Assembly: GCA_014360015.1 (NCBI GenBank)
Contig: JACIYJ010000004.1
Span: forward strand, 1-64,000
DNA from: Candidatus Aminicenantota bacterium
Lineage (GTDB): Bacteria > Acidobacteriota > Aminicenantia > Aminicenantales > Saccharicenantaceae
Reading direction: 5' to 3'
Length of the DNA stretch: 64,000 nucleotides
Shown here: positions 35,869 to 44,877 of the stretch, in pieces
Position numbering within the stretch: position 1 is the stretch's first letter
Layout: every line of letters starts with the position of its first letter
Translations under genes and position numbers: made by a program
The notes under the pieces: generated by a model
What the model saw: only the letters and a program-made list of their open reading frames with translations
The model's database searches: none
Told to the model about the DNA's origin: nothing

Positions 35869-36133
35869 ATGTTTAATAAACTCAAATGGATTTTCTCCAA
35901 ACTACCATCTCTATCGAGAACTCGGAAAAGATTTAGGGACATGAAATTCGACCTGGTGAAGACTCAGGGGATAGATCCTGAGAAAAAAAAGATTTTTCTG
36001 CCTCTTTTATATAAATATGACAACCGGTTATATCGACCCTGATGACAAAAATCCTCCAGGACGAGCTTTTAAAAAGGCGAATTACGAATTAAATCAATCA
36101 TTCAACAGTCTACTTCCAGTCACTAATAATTAA
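35869..36133 (+). pseudogene. Possible decayed small gene with a frameshift, unknown
   Basis: A frame starting at ATG 35869 (57 codons to TGA 36042) ends in KYDNRLYRP. Shifting one base at 36041 continues with DDKNPPGRAFKKANYELN up to TAA at 36131. The joined text has protein-like composition across the break, suggesting one gene of about 88 residues with a single indel. I do not recognise the family with confidence. It may be a remnant; chance is not excluded. Confidence 0.3.
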
Positions 36134-36188
36134 TTGTTATTGACTCGCTGCACTGGTTTTTGTGCCGGTCTTCTAAGGCCCGAGCAGA

Positions 36189-38018
36189 TCAAATAGAATT
36201 AGGTAAATATGTAAGACGTCCCTCATTTTCTTTATCGCCTCGGGAGAAATCAGGAAACGCGTAGGACGTCCCCCGTTTTATTTTTTTTCCTTCACGCTCT
36301 AACTGGAATTGCCATTTGTAGATCTCATCCTTGGCCTGACGCAAATTCGGGGTGTCCGGATAAAGCTCCAGGTAGATATTCATATAATTAATTGCCAGCC
36401 GATAATTTTTTAGCTCGCCCAGGACCATAGCCGCACTGTAATAAAGCTGGGGCACCAGAGGTGCTACCTGCAAGGCCTTCTGATATTCCTTCAAGGCCTC
36501 ATCAATTTTTTTCTCTTGCAGTAGCACCTCAGCTCTCAGCGTGTACTTTCTGGCTTCTTCCGGAATTTCTATAAACTGCGGCTTTTTCTTCAAAAACGGA
36601 GCTACGTAGCTACGAATCTCTTTTGCTTTGATCGGGTCAGCCAGTTTCAAGGCAATTGCATATTCATTCAACGCTTCCAGTATCTGTCCCGAAGCTTCAA
36701 ATTGCCTGGCTCTTTCTAAGGCAGCTTCCACTTGCGGTTTCATTATTTCCTGTAACTTCTGGAAATTCTTAATGGCAAGAGCGTTGGTTGCTCCGCTCAT
36801 ATCGCCAATCAAGCTGAAAACCTCTCCAGCTTCTTTAAATTTTCCCAGCTTAGCATAAGCAGTAGCTTCAAGAATTCTGGCTAAGACCGAATCTTTTATA
36901 CCAGCCAGAAGCTTCAGCACTTCCTCGTAATTTCCTTTATCCAGCTCCACAGCTGCCAGAGCAGTTCGAGCCAGCTCGTTGTCCCGGCTTATTTCTAAGG
37001 ATTTCTGAGCATCAGAGGCGGCTTCCTCAGTTGCGCCTTTTTCCCGGAGGGCAATAGCTCTGGCCGACAGGACATTGGCTTTATCATTGGGACCTGTAAT
37101 CACCCCCAGAGCCCGGTCAGCTGCTTTAACTGCTTCATCCCACTGTCCGGCTTTAATCCTGGCATAGCAAATTTCTATCAGGCATGTCGGTTCGGTCGGA
37201 GCCAGCTCAGCTGCCTTCTGCATTTCTTTTATTCCCTCATCAAAATTGCCTGCCTGTAAATAAGCTCGACCCAGCCAGAGACGAAGCATGGCCTCGTTGG
37301 GAGACAGCTCGGTAGCTTTTTGAAACGAAGCTACTGCCGCCTGGTAATTGCCCTTAGCCATCTGCGAACGAGCCAGAGAGGCATGGGCATAGGGCAAATT
37401 GGAATTGACTTTCAGAGCCATCTGAGCTGCCATAATGCTATCATCATATTTCCCCAGGCTGTAATAAGCATAGGAAAGACCAAGCAGATTATCGGGAATT
37501 GGCTCCCGGGTCACTGCCTGTTTGAAAGCTTCCAGGGCCTGCTCGTATTTCCCAGCGTTGAGAAAAGCCCAGCCCTGGCGGTTAAGAATCATTTTATAAC
37601 CGGCATCGATTTTATCCGCTTTCCCCCAGCCACCTTTTTTCATCTCCTGTAAACCGTTAAGAGCAATGTTGATGTCAGCGCCGCTAACAATGAGAAAATC
37701 AACTACCTCCTGATGGCCGTTCATCGCTGCCCAGCCCAAAGCCGTCCAACCGGCTTTAGCCTGAGCATTAAGGTCAGCCCCGCGAGACACCAGCAGCTTC
37801 ACCACTTCCAGTTTGCCTTCTGAGGCAGCAAACATCAGCGGTGTCCCGTATTTCCACTCATTAATGTTTGCTCCTTTATCCAGCAGCTCTTGAACCTTTT
37901 TTACATCGCCCTTCATCGCCGCCTGCTGGAGAGGGGTATAAAAGGCCGATGTACAGCTATAAAAAGAGATAGCTGCTGCTACCAAAATAAAAAGAAAAAT
38001 ATTCCTATTCTTAAACAT
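36189..38018 (-). CDS. Ankyrin-TPR lipoprotein
   Basis: A protein of about 609 residues. The signal peptide ends in a lipobox-like FYSC with Cys about residue 22, so it is likely a lipoprotein. Ankyrin repeats (TPLQQAAMKGDVKKVQELLD, GTPLMFAASEGKLEVVKLL, TALGWAAMNGHQEVVDFL) are followed by a long TPR array to about residue 590. Such proteins are protein-protein scaffolds in the periplasm. The start at 38018 has AAGGAG; the frame to 38033 does not. The last 25-30 residues (from KRGTSYAFPD to the stop) are encoded by family B repeats, so the original C-terminus has been overwritten. Confidence 0.87.
   Translation of the reverse strand: MFKNRNIFLFILVAAAISFYSCTSAFYTPLQQAAMKGDVKKVQELLDKGANINEWKYGTPLMFAASEGKLEVVKLLVSRGADLNAQAKAGWTALGWAAMNGHQEVVDFLIVSGADINIALNGLQEMKKGGWGKADKIDAGYKMILNRQGWAFLNAGKYEQALEAFKQAVTREPIPDNLLGLSYAYYSLGKYDDSIMAAQMALKVNSNLPYAHASLARSQMAKGNYQAAVASFQKATELSPNEAMLRLWLGRAYLQAGNFDEGIKEMQKAAELAPTEPTCLIEICYARIKAGQWDEAVKAADRALGVITGPNDKANVLSARAIALREKGATEEAASDAQKSLEISRDNELARTALAAVELDKGNYEEVLKLLAGIKDSVLARILEATAYAKLGKFKEAGEVFSLIGDMSGATNALAIKNFQKLQEIMKPQVEAALERARQFEASGQILEALNEYAIALKLADPIKAKEIRSYVAPFLKKKPQFIEIPEEARKYTLRAEVLLQEKKIDEALKEYQKALQVAPLVPQLYYSAAMVLGELKNYRLAINYMNIYLELYPDTPNLRQAKDEIYKWQFQLEREGKKIKRGTSYAFPDFSRGDKENEGRLTYLPNSI
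36196..36280 (-). repeat. Family B double unit inside the 3' end of the ankyrin-TPR gene
   Basis: Plus-strand text AATTAGGTAAATATGTAAG with ACGTCCC, a spacer ending CTCGGGA, then GAAATCAGGAAACGCG with TAGGACGTCCCCCG. Two copies of the motif stand in tandem on the minus strand, read as coding sequence by the gene. Confidence 0.88.
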
Positions 38019-38181
38019 TGTTTCTCCTTCCATGACTATAAGTAAAAAAAATTTCGGCCATTTCTCCTGAATTAATGGCCGATATTCAAATGCCTCCTTC
38101 CTTCTTCTGTTTTGATTATATACTTTTCCCCTACTATTAGCACCACTTTTCTATAAAATTTTAATAAAACCTTGTACTGCC

Positions 38182-38210
38182 TTGACAAAATATGAACATA
38201 TGTTCATAAT
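38182..38210 (+). promoter_or_regulatory. Promoter with palindromic operator of the DUF134 gene
   Basis: TTGACA (38182-38187), 17 bases, CATAAT (38205-38210). The spacer and -10 contain the perfect 16-bp palindrome ATGAACATATGTTCAT (38192-38207). A repressor on it would block polymerase; the DUF134 protein encoded 32 bases downstream is the natural candidate (inference). Confidence 0.75.
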
Positions 38211-38241
38211 AAAATGAGATTAAAAATCGAGCAGAAATAAA

Positions 38242-38793
38242 ATGCCGAGGCCATTCTGTCGCCGACGAATTGGCTGGATGCCAGGAAAATTCAGGTTTCT
38301 GCCTGAGGGAGTTGAGCCACAAACAGCCGACTTCTTAGTCCTCACCTTAGACGAGCTTGAAGCTCTCCGGCTGGCCGATCTTCTTGGACTTTATCAGGAA
38401 GAGGCGGCTGAAAAGATGGGTATTTCCAGGCCAACCTTTGCCCGCATTCTCGAATCTGCCCGTAAAAAGGTGGCCGAAGCTCTGGTCAACGGTAAGGCTC
38501 TGGTCATTGAGGGTGGTCCGGTAGAGGTCTATGGCGACTCTGTTGGTCCAGGTCGAAAAGGCCCTCGGTGTTTTAGAGGAGGTGAACCAATGCCACGCGG
38601 ATTTCACGGTCATCATTTAGGCAGACAAGGTTTGGGGCCTGAAGGTCATTGCCTCTGCCCAAAGTGTGGATTCCGTAAGGAGCATCAACCCGGTATTCCT
38701 TGCCTGGAAGAACGTTGCCCTAACTGTGGCAGTGCCCTCATTCGTGAAGGCTCTGAACACCACCAGCTAATACAAAAAAAGAAAAGTAAATAG
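38242..38793 (+). CDS. DUF134 (UPF0251) DNA-binding protein with zinc-ribbon-like tail
   Basis: A 183-residue regulator. The N-terminal DUF134 domain has MPRPFCRRRIGW and a sigma-70 region-4-like helix-turn-helix (LTLDELEALRLADLLGLYQ to GISRPTFARILESAR). A Gly/His-rich linker leads to a C-terminal zinc-ribbon-like CPKCGFRKEH with CPNCGSAL. DUF134 genes commonly sit near NifX/ORP and MinD-ATPase genes; here that group starts about 6 kb downstream. Its own promoter carries a perfect palindrome, suggesting autoregulation. Confidence 0.9.
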   Translation: MPRPFCRRRIGWMPGKFRFLPEGVEPQTADFLVLTLDELEALRLADLLGLYQEEAAEKMGISRPTFARILESARKKVAEALVNGKALVIEGGPVEVYGDSVGPGRKGPRCFRGGEPMPRGFHGHHLGRQGLGPEGHCLCPKCGFRKEHQPGIPCLEERCPNCGSALIREGSEHHQLIQKKKSK

Positions 38794-38853
38794 AAGCTGC
38801 AGCTAATGCCCTTAGCGCTTCCTTAGGCAATTTAAAAGATAGACCATGTGTTC

Positions 38854-38882
38854 TTGACAACCGCAAGATTGCTTTCTATTAT
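38854..38882 (+). promoter_or_regulatory. Promoter before the small membrane gene
   Basis: TTGACA (38854-38859), 17 bases, TATTAT (38877-38882), 36 bases before the ATG at 38919. No operator-like palindrome was seen. Confidence 0.6.
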
Positions 38883-38918
38883 AATTCCCAGTATAATTCG
38901 CAGAAAACTCATCTGATT

Positions 38919-39209
38919 ATGCTGAAAGAACCAAATCTAAAGCTCAATAAAAAGATATTTATTTTAATCTTAGCTTTATTTCTGGTTGACATTCTTCTCT
39001 TAAACTTTTTCCATACCGAAAAAACCCTAACCGTCGATAAAAATTGTCCAGCTGATAATTTCCTGGCCTTAAGCCTTTCTACCGGTAAAATAAATTTCTT
39101 CATTCTCCCAGGTATTTTCTTTCTATTCTTCATCCTTTTATTGAGCAGGCCCGCTAAATATGAAATCTTCTTCCACCGGCAGGTCAGCCGGTCCCCTCCA
39201 CTAATTTAA
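38919..39209 (+). CDS. Small two-TM membrane protein, unknown
   Basis: A 96-residue protein I do not recognise. Hydrophobic segments at about residues 12-30 and 58-77 enclose a short loop with one cysteine (DKNCPADNF), and a basic C-terminus follows. It has a good promoter (38854-38882) and precedes a TonB-dependent receptor by 114 bases, so it may belong to the same uptake unit (inference). Confidence 0.55.
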   Translation: MLKEPNLKLNKKIFILILALFLVDILLLNFFHTEKTLTVDKNCPADNFLALSLSTGKINFFILPGIFFLFFILLLSRPAKYEIFFHRQVSRSPPLI

Positions 39210-39323
39210 ACTCCCGCCTGATTCTCGTCCTGCAAATTTAAGGCCACAGCTCCGGTATAAGTTGTGGCTGAAAAATCAGAGTCCTTTTGACAGACTGGTC
39301 AAATAATCAAAGCGGAGGGAAAA

Positions 39324-41729
39324 ATGAATAAAGAAAAAATAAAAAGCCTCAGGCTCGAAGATAAAGCTCGCCATAATCTAAAGCCACTTAGAAGATTTAT
39401 CTTCAGCTCTGCTTACATATTTTCTCTTATCCTTATTTTTCTCCTATTAAATTTACTAAGCTTCCATTCAGCTCTGGCCGAAAGCCTCCAGGCTCAGAAG
39501 CAACGTCAAAATCGATTTGCTGCCAGGGTTAGAGCTGGACAGTCTGAATCTGAAAAAAGATTCTCTATTTCCGGACAGGTTCGAAGCTGGAGAAATGAAC
39601 CTGTGGCCAAAGCTGTGGTTCTCATTCCTGAACTTGGACTTTCAGTGGAAACTGATTCCAGTGGGAATTTTGCTATTGAGGCCGTCCCGGCAGGAAAATA
39701 TCATCTTCAGGTTATTGCCGAAAATTTTATGGAAACTACCACCGATGAATTCACCCTCGACCGCAACCGCAACGATTTTAAAATAACTCTGATAGAAAAA
39801 GTCCATGAAGAAGTGGTGGTGACCGGAACAAATACCGCCAAGCTCTATTCCGAAACTCCGGTCAAAGTCCAGGTCATAGCCCAGGCCGAAATCGAAAAAA
39901 AACAGGCAGTCAATCTGGCCGAAGCTTTGGCTACTACCACCGGCTTGCGAGTTGAAACTGATTGTCAGAACTGCAATTTCGCTCAGGTTCGGATCAACGG
40001 CCTTGAAGGGAAGTATTCTCAAATTCTGGTAGATGGCTCTCCACTGGTCACCGCTATGACCTCTGTCTACGGGCTTGATCAGATACCCACAGAAATGATT
40101 GAGCGCATCGAAATCGTCAAAGGTGGTACTTCCACCCTTTATGGGAGCAACGCTATTGCCGGGGTCATTAATATCATCTCCCGCGAGCCAGAAACTAACC
40201 AAGCATCACTGGGGTTAAAAGAAGAAGGGATAAACGGAAAATCTGACTTGAACCTGGACTTCCGTTCAAGTTATGTCTCAAAAAATTCTAATTTTAAAGG
40301 ATTTTTCTTTGCCAACCTCCGGAAAAGAAATCCAGTCGACCTCAACAATGACGGTTTTTCTGATCTGGGCCGGATAAATCAAACTTCTTTCGGGATGACC
40401 CTGTTTAATAATCTTGAGAAGTTGAGAGCTAAAATTAAAATTAATCTTTTCCGGATTTTCGAAGACCGCCGAGGTGGCAATGCTTTTGACCAGCCACCGC
40501 ACTTAGCTGATGTTTGCGAGTGGGCAAAAAGCGACCAGATTGGTCTATCATCAGAATGGAATCAAGCTTTATCGGAAAATTTCTATTACTCCCTGATTCT
40601 TTCTTATTTGGATGCTCGCCGCGATACCTATTACGGCTCTCAGAAGGATCCTAACGCTTATGGCCACACCTACAACCCTCTTTTCTTCGCCGGTCTTCAT
40701 GCTTATTATCAATTGAATGGCCACCTGTTGACCCTCGGTTATCAACTCCGAGCCGATAAGATCAAGGACCGGGCGGTCTGTTACAACAGAATAATCAACC
40801 AGACCTATCAAGACAATGGCTTTTTCATCCAGGATGAGTATAAATTCTCTGAGAAAACAACCCTGCTAACCGGACTTAGGATAAGCAAGCATTCTATTCT
40901 CGATAAGTTCATACTTAACCCGAGAGTGAACCTGCTGATCAACCTGACAAAAAATCTAACCTTTCGTCTAGGCTATTCAACCGGATTTCGGGCACCGCAG
41001 GTGTTCGAAGAAGATTTGCATATAACTCAGGTCGGAGGTGAAGGCTTGCTGATAAACAATTCTCCTGACTTGAAAGCCGAGACTTCTCAGAGCTTTAGCT
41101 TAGGTGCAGATTTCGGTCAGGCCATCAAGAGTAATCTCATTCAGTTGAGTGGTGAGCTTTTTTATACACGATTAGCCCATACTTTTGTTCTCCGGGAAAT
41201 AACTACAACAGAAAGCTATCGCCTTCTGGAAAGAATAAACGGCTCTGGAGCCAAGGTTTATGGCGCCTCAGCTGACCTGAAAATAGCCTTCGGTCCATGG
41301 GTAAGTTTTCAAAGCGGCTGGACAATTCAAACCAGCCAGCTCGACCAGCCTGAGCCTGAGTTCGGCTGCCAAGAGTTTTTCAAAACTCCTAAATCTTACG
41401 GCTATGCTGTCCTGAACTATCAACATGACAGAATCATCGACGTTTACCTAACGCTGGACTATACTGGCAAGATGAAGCTTCCTCATTATCGTGGTTACAT
41501 AAGTGAAGACCGTTTGGAAACCACTGATCCATTCTGGGTGCTTAATTTGAGGATCAAAAAAAACATAGCTCTTGGTGGGGATTCTGCTTTAGCCCTGAGC
41601 TTCGGCCTCGATAATATTTTCAACTCATTTCAGAAAGACTTAGACCGCGGAGCCTATCGCGATAGCGGCTATATTTATGGTCCAGCCAAGCCTCGGACTT
41701 TTTTTGTCAGCCTCAACTACCGCATTTAA
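39324..41729 (+). CDS. TonB-dependent outer-membrane receptor
   Basis: An 801-residue receptor. A long N-terminal cytoplasmic stretch and a signal anchor (about 28-52) are followed by a carboxypeptidase-regulatory-like domain (FSISGQVRSWRNEPVAKA, about 75-150). The plug domain (EEVVVTGTNTAKLYSET to VINIISREP) includes the cysteine pair ETDCQNC, and a 22-strand-type barrel ends in FVSLNYRI. It resembles the FepA/CirA/BtuB-type siderophore, metal or cobalamin receptors. The plug cysteine pair hints at a metal substrate. No Fur box was found directly upstream. GGAGGG precedes the ATG. Family B repeat 1-2 bases after the stop. Confidence 0.93.
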   Translation: MNKEKIKSLRLEDKARHNLKPLRRFIFSSAYIFSLILIFLLLNLLSFHSALAESLQAQKQRQNRFAARVRAGQSESEKRFSISGQVRSWRNEPVAKAVVLIPELGLSVETDSSGNFAIEAVPAGKYHLQVIAENFMETTTDEFTLDRNRNDFKITLIEKVHEEVVVTGTNTAKLYSETPVKVQVIAQAEIEKKQAVNLAEALATTTGLRVETDCQNCNFAQVRINGLEGKYSQILVDGSPLVTAMTSVYGLDQIPTEMIERIEIVKGGTSTLYGSNAIAGVINIISREPETNQASLGLKEEGINGKSDLNLDFRSSYVSKNSNFKGFFFANLRKRNPVDLNNDGFSDLGRINQTSFGMTLFNNLEKLRAKIKINLFRIFEDRRGGNAFDQPPHLADVCEWAKSDQIGLSSEWNQALSENFYYSLILSYLDARRDTYYGSQKDPNAYGHTYNPLFFAGLHAYYQLNGHLLTLGYQLRADKIKDRAVCYNRIINQTYQDNGFFIQDEYKFSEKTTLLTGLRISKHSILDKFILNPRVNLLINLTKNLTFRLGYSTGFRAPQVFEEDLHITQVGGEGLLINNSPDLKAETSQSFSLGADFGQAIKSNLIQLSGELFYTRLAHTFVLREITTTESYRLLERINGSGAKVYGASADLKIAFGPWVSFQSGWTIQTSQLDQPEPEFGCQEFFKTPKSYGYAVLNYQHDRIIDVYLTLDYTGKMKLPHYRGYISEDRLETTDPFWVLNLRIKKNIALGGDSALALSFGLDNIFNSFQKDLDRGAYRDSGYIYGPAKPRTFFVSLNYRI

Positions 41730-41730
41730 T

Positions 41731-41772
41731 AAAAACGGGGACATCCTACATATTTACCTAATTTTTTATAGC
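41731..41772 (+). repeat. Family B repeat after the TonB receptor
   Basis: AAAAACGGGGACATCCTACA then TATTTACCTAATTTTT, oriented with the gene and starting two bases after its stop. Confidence 0.8.
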
Positions 41773-41906
41773 CAAAAGGGATAAAAAGCCGGCAGAACCA
41801 TTGAAAAATGTTGCTATTCTGTCAAATGAACCGCCTAAATCTTAATAATTTACTTCTGCTTTAAAATTCGGTATAAAAGACTATAAAATAAGCTCAGGAG
41901 GTTCCG

Positions 41907-42887
41907 ATGAAAAAGCTAAGGTATTTATTATTTAGGGTTTCATTTATATTTCTAAACCTGCTTATACTATTCGGCCCCGTTTTTGCCCAGCAGGTTAGAA
42001 AACGCGGAGCAGAAGCTGGCCAGAATTTTTTCGATGTCTTGCTCCAGTCCAAGTTCATCACCATGTTGGTTATTGCTGCAGTTGTCCTGGTGTTGCTTCT
42101 CACCAGAAAAATGAACAACCGCCTCAAAGTCTCCATCTTGCTGGTATCCACTTTCCTCTATGGAATCTCAGCCAACCTGGGACTGAAAATTTTCTCAGGT
42201 TTTTCCATGCACCCTTCGCCCATCTGTGCCGCTACCAAATCAATACTTTACGGCTTCAGGATGTCGATGATCGTCACCTTGGCGGTAATTCTCTTCTTGA
42301 CGCTTATCGGCCCGAAGCTTTTTTGCGGCTGGGTTTGTCCGGTGGGTGCCATCCAGGAGTTAATTGCTATGCTGGCAGACAAATTAGGCATCAGAAGAAG
42401 GAAATGGAATTTCCGCTTCACTCAGACGATTAGGCTGCTGATTTTCCTGGCTTTTATATTCCTGAGCTGGACAGCCATCATTCACACAGTGGCCAATGGC
42501 CGCGTTGTCGCGCTCTCCCTATATGATTACATCAACGCTTTCGACGGCTACGAGTTAAAACTTCAGTCAACCCTTCTGGACAACCTGTTCCACTTTATGC
42601 CCTTTGTCCTCACACTGATTTTTGCCTTTTTCACCTATCGACCTTTCTGCTATTTGGTCTGCCCCATCGGTCTTATCACTAATATAGTCGAGCAGATCGC
42701 TCTCTTCCGAGTGGTAAGACGCAAGAACACCTGTAACGACTGCCAGAGATGCGTGGCCAAAGCGCCGTGCCCGGCTGTTCCCGAAATACTTAAAGGTGCC
42801 CTTCTTAGACCCGACTGCTTTTCCTGCACCGTCTGCACCAGAAGCTGTAGCCAGAATCTTTTGAAATTCGGCTTGAAAGACGAATAA
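41907..42887 (+). CDS. Membrane 4Fe-4S polyferredoxin (NapH/NosR-like)
   Basis: A 326-residue integral membrane protein with about six hydrophobic segments. It has two Fer4_5-type cysteine motifs at membrane borders (FCGWVCPVGAIQE, FCYLVCPIGLITN) and a C-terminal pair of Fe-S motifs (CNDCQRCVAKAPCP, CFSCTVCTRSC). Such proteins pass electrons across or along the inner membrane. CAGGAGG precedes the ATG. It follows the TonB receptor by 178 bases; an uptake-linked reductase role for a metal is possible (inference). Confidence 0.88.
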   Translation: MKKLRYLLFRVSFIFLNLLILFGPVFAQQVRKRGAEAGQNFFDVLLQSKFITMLVIAAVVLVLLLTRKMNNRLKVSILLVSTFLYGISANLGLKIFSGFSMHPSPICAATKSILYGFRMSMIVTLAVILFLTLIGPKLFCGWVCPVGAIQELIAMLADKLGIRRRKWNFRFTQTIRLLIFLAFIFLSWTAIIHTVANGRVVALSLYDYINAFDGYELKLQSTLLDNLFHFMPFVLTLIFAFFTYRPFCYLVCPIGLITNIVEQIALFRVVRRKNTCNDCQRCVAKAPCPAVPEILKGALLRPDCFSCTVCTRSCSQNLLKFGLKDE

Positions 42888-42888
42888 A

Positions 42889-42990
42889 ACTGGTGACGCC
42901 CTACGCATTTCCTGATTTTCGCCAAGAAAATCTGGAAATAGGGTGACAGCTACCAAAAAAATGGTGACGTGATACCTGATTCCTGATTTG
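42889..42990 (+). repeat. Full palindromic family B element plus a second head
   Basis: 42889-42954 reads GGTGACGCCCTACGCA, TTTCCTGATTTTC, GCCAA, GAAAATCTGGAAA, then TAGGGTGACAGCTACC: an almost complete inverted repeat of about 62 bp, five bases after the polyferredoxin stop. A second head (GGTGACGTGATACC) follows at 42962. Confidence 0.88.
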
Positions 42991-43082
42991 GAAAATATGC
43001 GGATTCCCTACCTGCTACCTGATTTCACCGAGGAAAAATGGAAACTTAGCGCAATCTTACAAGCACTCCTTTCCGACTTAAA

Positions 43083-43553
43083 ATGAAAAAAGCAGCAAAT
43101 AGATTAGGGAACAGGAGTACACGTCCCCAATACGATAGCGGTCTTTATCTCTTGATCTTAAAACTGGACAAACGATGGTGGATTAAAGTCGGCCGTTTGC
43201 CGGCAACCTGTTTTGAACCCGGGTATTATGTCTATGTGGGTCGAGCCAAACGCGGTCTCAAAGGCCGCATCCAGCGCCATCTAAAAAAGAATAAAAAGAT
43301 TTTCTGGCATATTGATTATCTCACCCACTACGCTCAGATCTTGAATGTTCTGATAAAGCCTGGAGCTTATGATGAGTGCAGGACAGTGAGGAAGCTAAGA
43401 AAGTTAATCAAAGATTCTGCTATACCCCTTCGGGGCTTCGGAGCTTCCGACTGCCGCTGTCTTGGACATCTTTTATATTTGCCCGCCTTAACCAGCATTA
43501 AAAACCTCGAAGAATTGTTATTCCAAACGGAAGGGTTCAAAGGCCTGAATTAA
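43083..43553 (+). CDS. DUF123/GIY-YIG-like protein
   Basis: A 156-residue protein. The conserved domain begins at YDSGLYLLILKL and carries GYYVYVGRAKRGLKGRIQRHL (the GIY-YIG-like core, read as YYVYVG), FWHIDYL, and the late GFGASDCRCLGHLLYL. DUF123 proteins are small GIY-YIG relatives, sometimes fused to endonuclease III. The first 17 residues precede the domain and include RSTRPQ encoded by a family A repeat (43108-43128), so the 5' end has been altered and the true start is uncertain. Confidence 0.82.
   Translation: MKKAANRLGNRSTRPQYDSGLYLLILKLDKRWWIKVGRLPATCFEPGYYVYVGRAKRGLKGRIQRHLKKNKKIFWHIDYLTHYAQILNVLIKPGAYDECRTVRKLRKLIKDSAIPLRGFGASDCRCLGHLLYLPALTSIKNLEELLFQTEGFKGLN
43108..43128 (+). 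repeat. Family A repeat inside the 5' coding end of the GIY-YIG gene
   Basis: GGGA, ACAGGAGTACAC, GTCCCC. In-frame within the first codons of the gene. Confidence 0.65.
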
Positions 43554-43884
43554 TCCCACCAATCCATATAGCCGGCTTGCCACTAAAAGACGCCAGCCAA
43601 GTTCATTTAACCATCATCTAACCCCTATATAACCAGTTCACCTAAACAGGTCAGCTTACTAAATGACTCTGCCTCTTTCTAAATAATTAAGCTTTTGAGT
43701 TAACAAGCAGACTTAACATCTAGAAGACCCCTTTCCACGATATTTCCTTAATGATAATAATTTTCATTATCTATAGTTTTCTTTTCGAAGAATTGATATA
43801 ATTTTGATTTGAGTAATTGAATGCCCTGCAATAAGCGGGGCATTATTATGACTGGATTATTATAAAAGACTGGCAGGTTAAAAA
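43554..43884. promoter_or_regulatory. Regulatory region of the Fur-type gene with Fur-box-like site
   Basis: A 19-bp site at 43753-43771 (GATAATAATTTTCATTATC) matches the Fur consensus at 16 of 19 positions. A TATAAT (43797-43802) follows. A leader hairpin AATGCCC (43820-43826) with GGGCATT (43838-43844) stands before the start at 43885. Repression of the Fur-type gene by its own product is likely. Confidence 0.75.
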
Positions 43885-44418
43885 ATGAGAAAAAGCCAAA
43901 GCCAAACAGCCTCCAAAAAGCAGCCTTTAACGCCCAACAAAAATAAAATCAAGAAACCGAAAAAAGACATTCTTAACGAAGAACCTAAACCTGATTTAAA
44001 GAACAAAGCTTCCCGCTGGACTTTGCCCCGCCAGATTGTTTTTAATTTTTTAAAACATTCTTCTTCTCATTTAAGCGCCAAAGAAATTTACAATGCACTG
44101 CACCGTTCTTATCCTGGAATTGGATTAGCAACCATTTACCGAACACTGGAATTGTTATTTCAGTTAGGCCTTATTCGAAAGATAAGCTCTGGCGACGGCC
44201 AGAGCCGCTACGAACTTAAAGATCAGAACCTCGCCGGCCACCATCATCATCTTATCTGCTTAGGCTGCGGCCGAATAATTGATTATCAGGATTTTGCCGA
44301 AGAGGAATTACAACTGGTTAAAAAGACCGAAAAAGTCCTGGCTAAAAAACATAATTTTCTGATTAAAGATCACAATATCGAATTCTTTGGCCTGTGCGAA
44401 AAATGCCGTTTAAAATAG
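43885..44418 (+). CDS. Fur family metalloregulator
   Basis: A 177-residue protein: a lysine-rich extension of about 45 residues, then a Fur domain with winged-helix motif ATIYRTLELLFQLGL, the metal-binding HHHHLICLGCG and the C-terminal CEKCR zinc site. Subtype (Fur, Zur or PerR) cannot be told by eye. A Fur-box-like site lies 114 bases upstream. The following gene starts 57 bases later, so the regulator is probably co-transcribed with NifX-like and CGGC genes. Confidence 0.93.
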   Translation: MRKSQSQTASKKQPLTPNKNKIKKPKKDILNEEPKPDLKNKASRWTLPRQIVFNFLKHSSSHLSAKEIYNALHRSYPGIGLATIYRTLELLFQLGLIRKISSGDGQSRYELKDQNLAGHHHHLICLGCGRIIDYQDFAEEELQLVKKTEKVLAKKHNFLIKDHNIEFFGLCEKCRLK

Positions 44419-44474
44419 CTGCTTTAAATCGCCGCAGGCCAGTAAAGCTGAATTATTTAAAGGGAGGAGGTCAT

Positions 44475-44849
44475 ATGGCAAAAAATCTAAATAAACAAGA
44501 CGAAGAACATAATAATTCGCTGAGCGGAAAAATCTGTATCACGGCCCAGGGCGATGACCTTCGGTCTGAAATAGACCCCCATTTTGGTCGAGCTCTCTAT
44601 TTTTTAATCATCGATCCGGATTCATCAAACTTTGAAGCCATCCAAAACCCTTCAGTTCACCAGGCTCACGGTGCCGGTATCCAATCCGCTCAACTCCTTC
44701 TTGATAAGGGTGTATCTGTTTTAATAACTGGCCAGGTCGGCCCGAACGCCCAGCGAGTATTAGAATCAGCCAGGATTAAAATCATAACCGGAGAAAGCGG
44801 CCCAGCCGAGCAAGCTCTGGCCAGATTCAAGAGCCAAGCCAAAAAATAA
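44475..44849 (+). CDS. NifX/NifB-type dinitrogenase iron-molybdenum cofactor family protein (ORP-like)
   Basis: A 124-residue protein of the NifX/ORP fold: KICITAQGDDLRSEIDPHFGRA, then VHQAHGAGIQSAQLLLDKGVSVLITGQVGPNA. In Desulfovibrio the orange protein of this family binds a Mo-Cu sulfide cluster and is encoded with two MinD-type ATPases; the same company is found here. The start at ATG 44475 follows AGGAGG closely; the longer frame from 44394 overlaps the Fur gene and lacks homology. Confidence 0.88.
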   Translation: MAKNLNKQDEEHNNSLSGKICITAQGDDLRSEIDPHFGRALYFLIIDPDSSNFEAIQNPSVHQAHGAGIQSAQLLLDKGVSVLITGQVGPNAQRVLESARIKIITGESGPAEQALARFKSQAKK

Positions 44850-44877
44850 AAAAATATTTTGAAAAAGGAGAGCCTTT

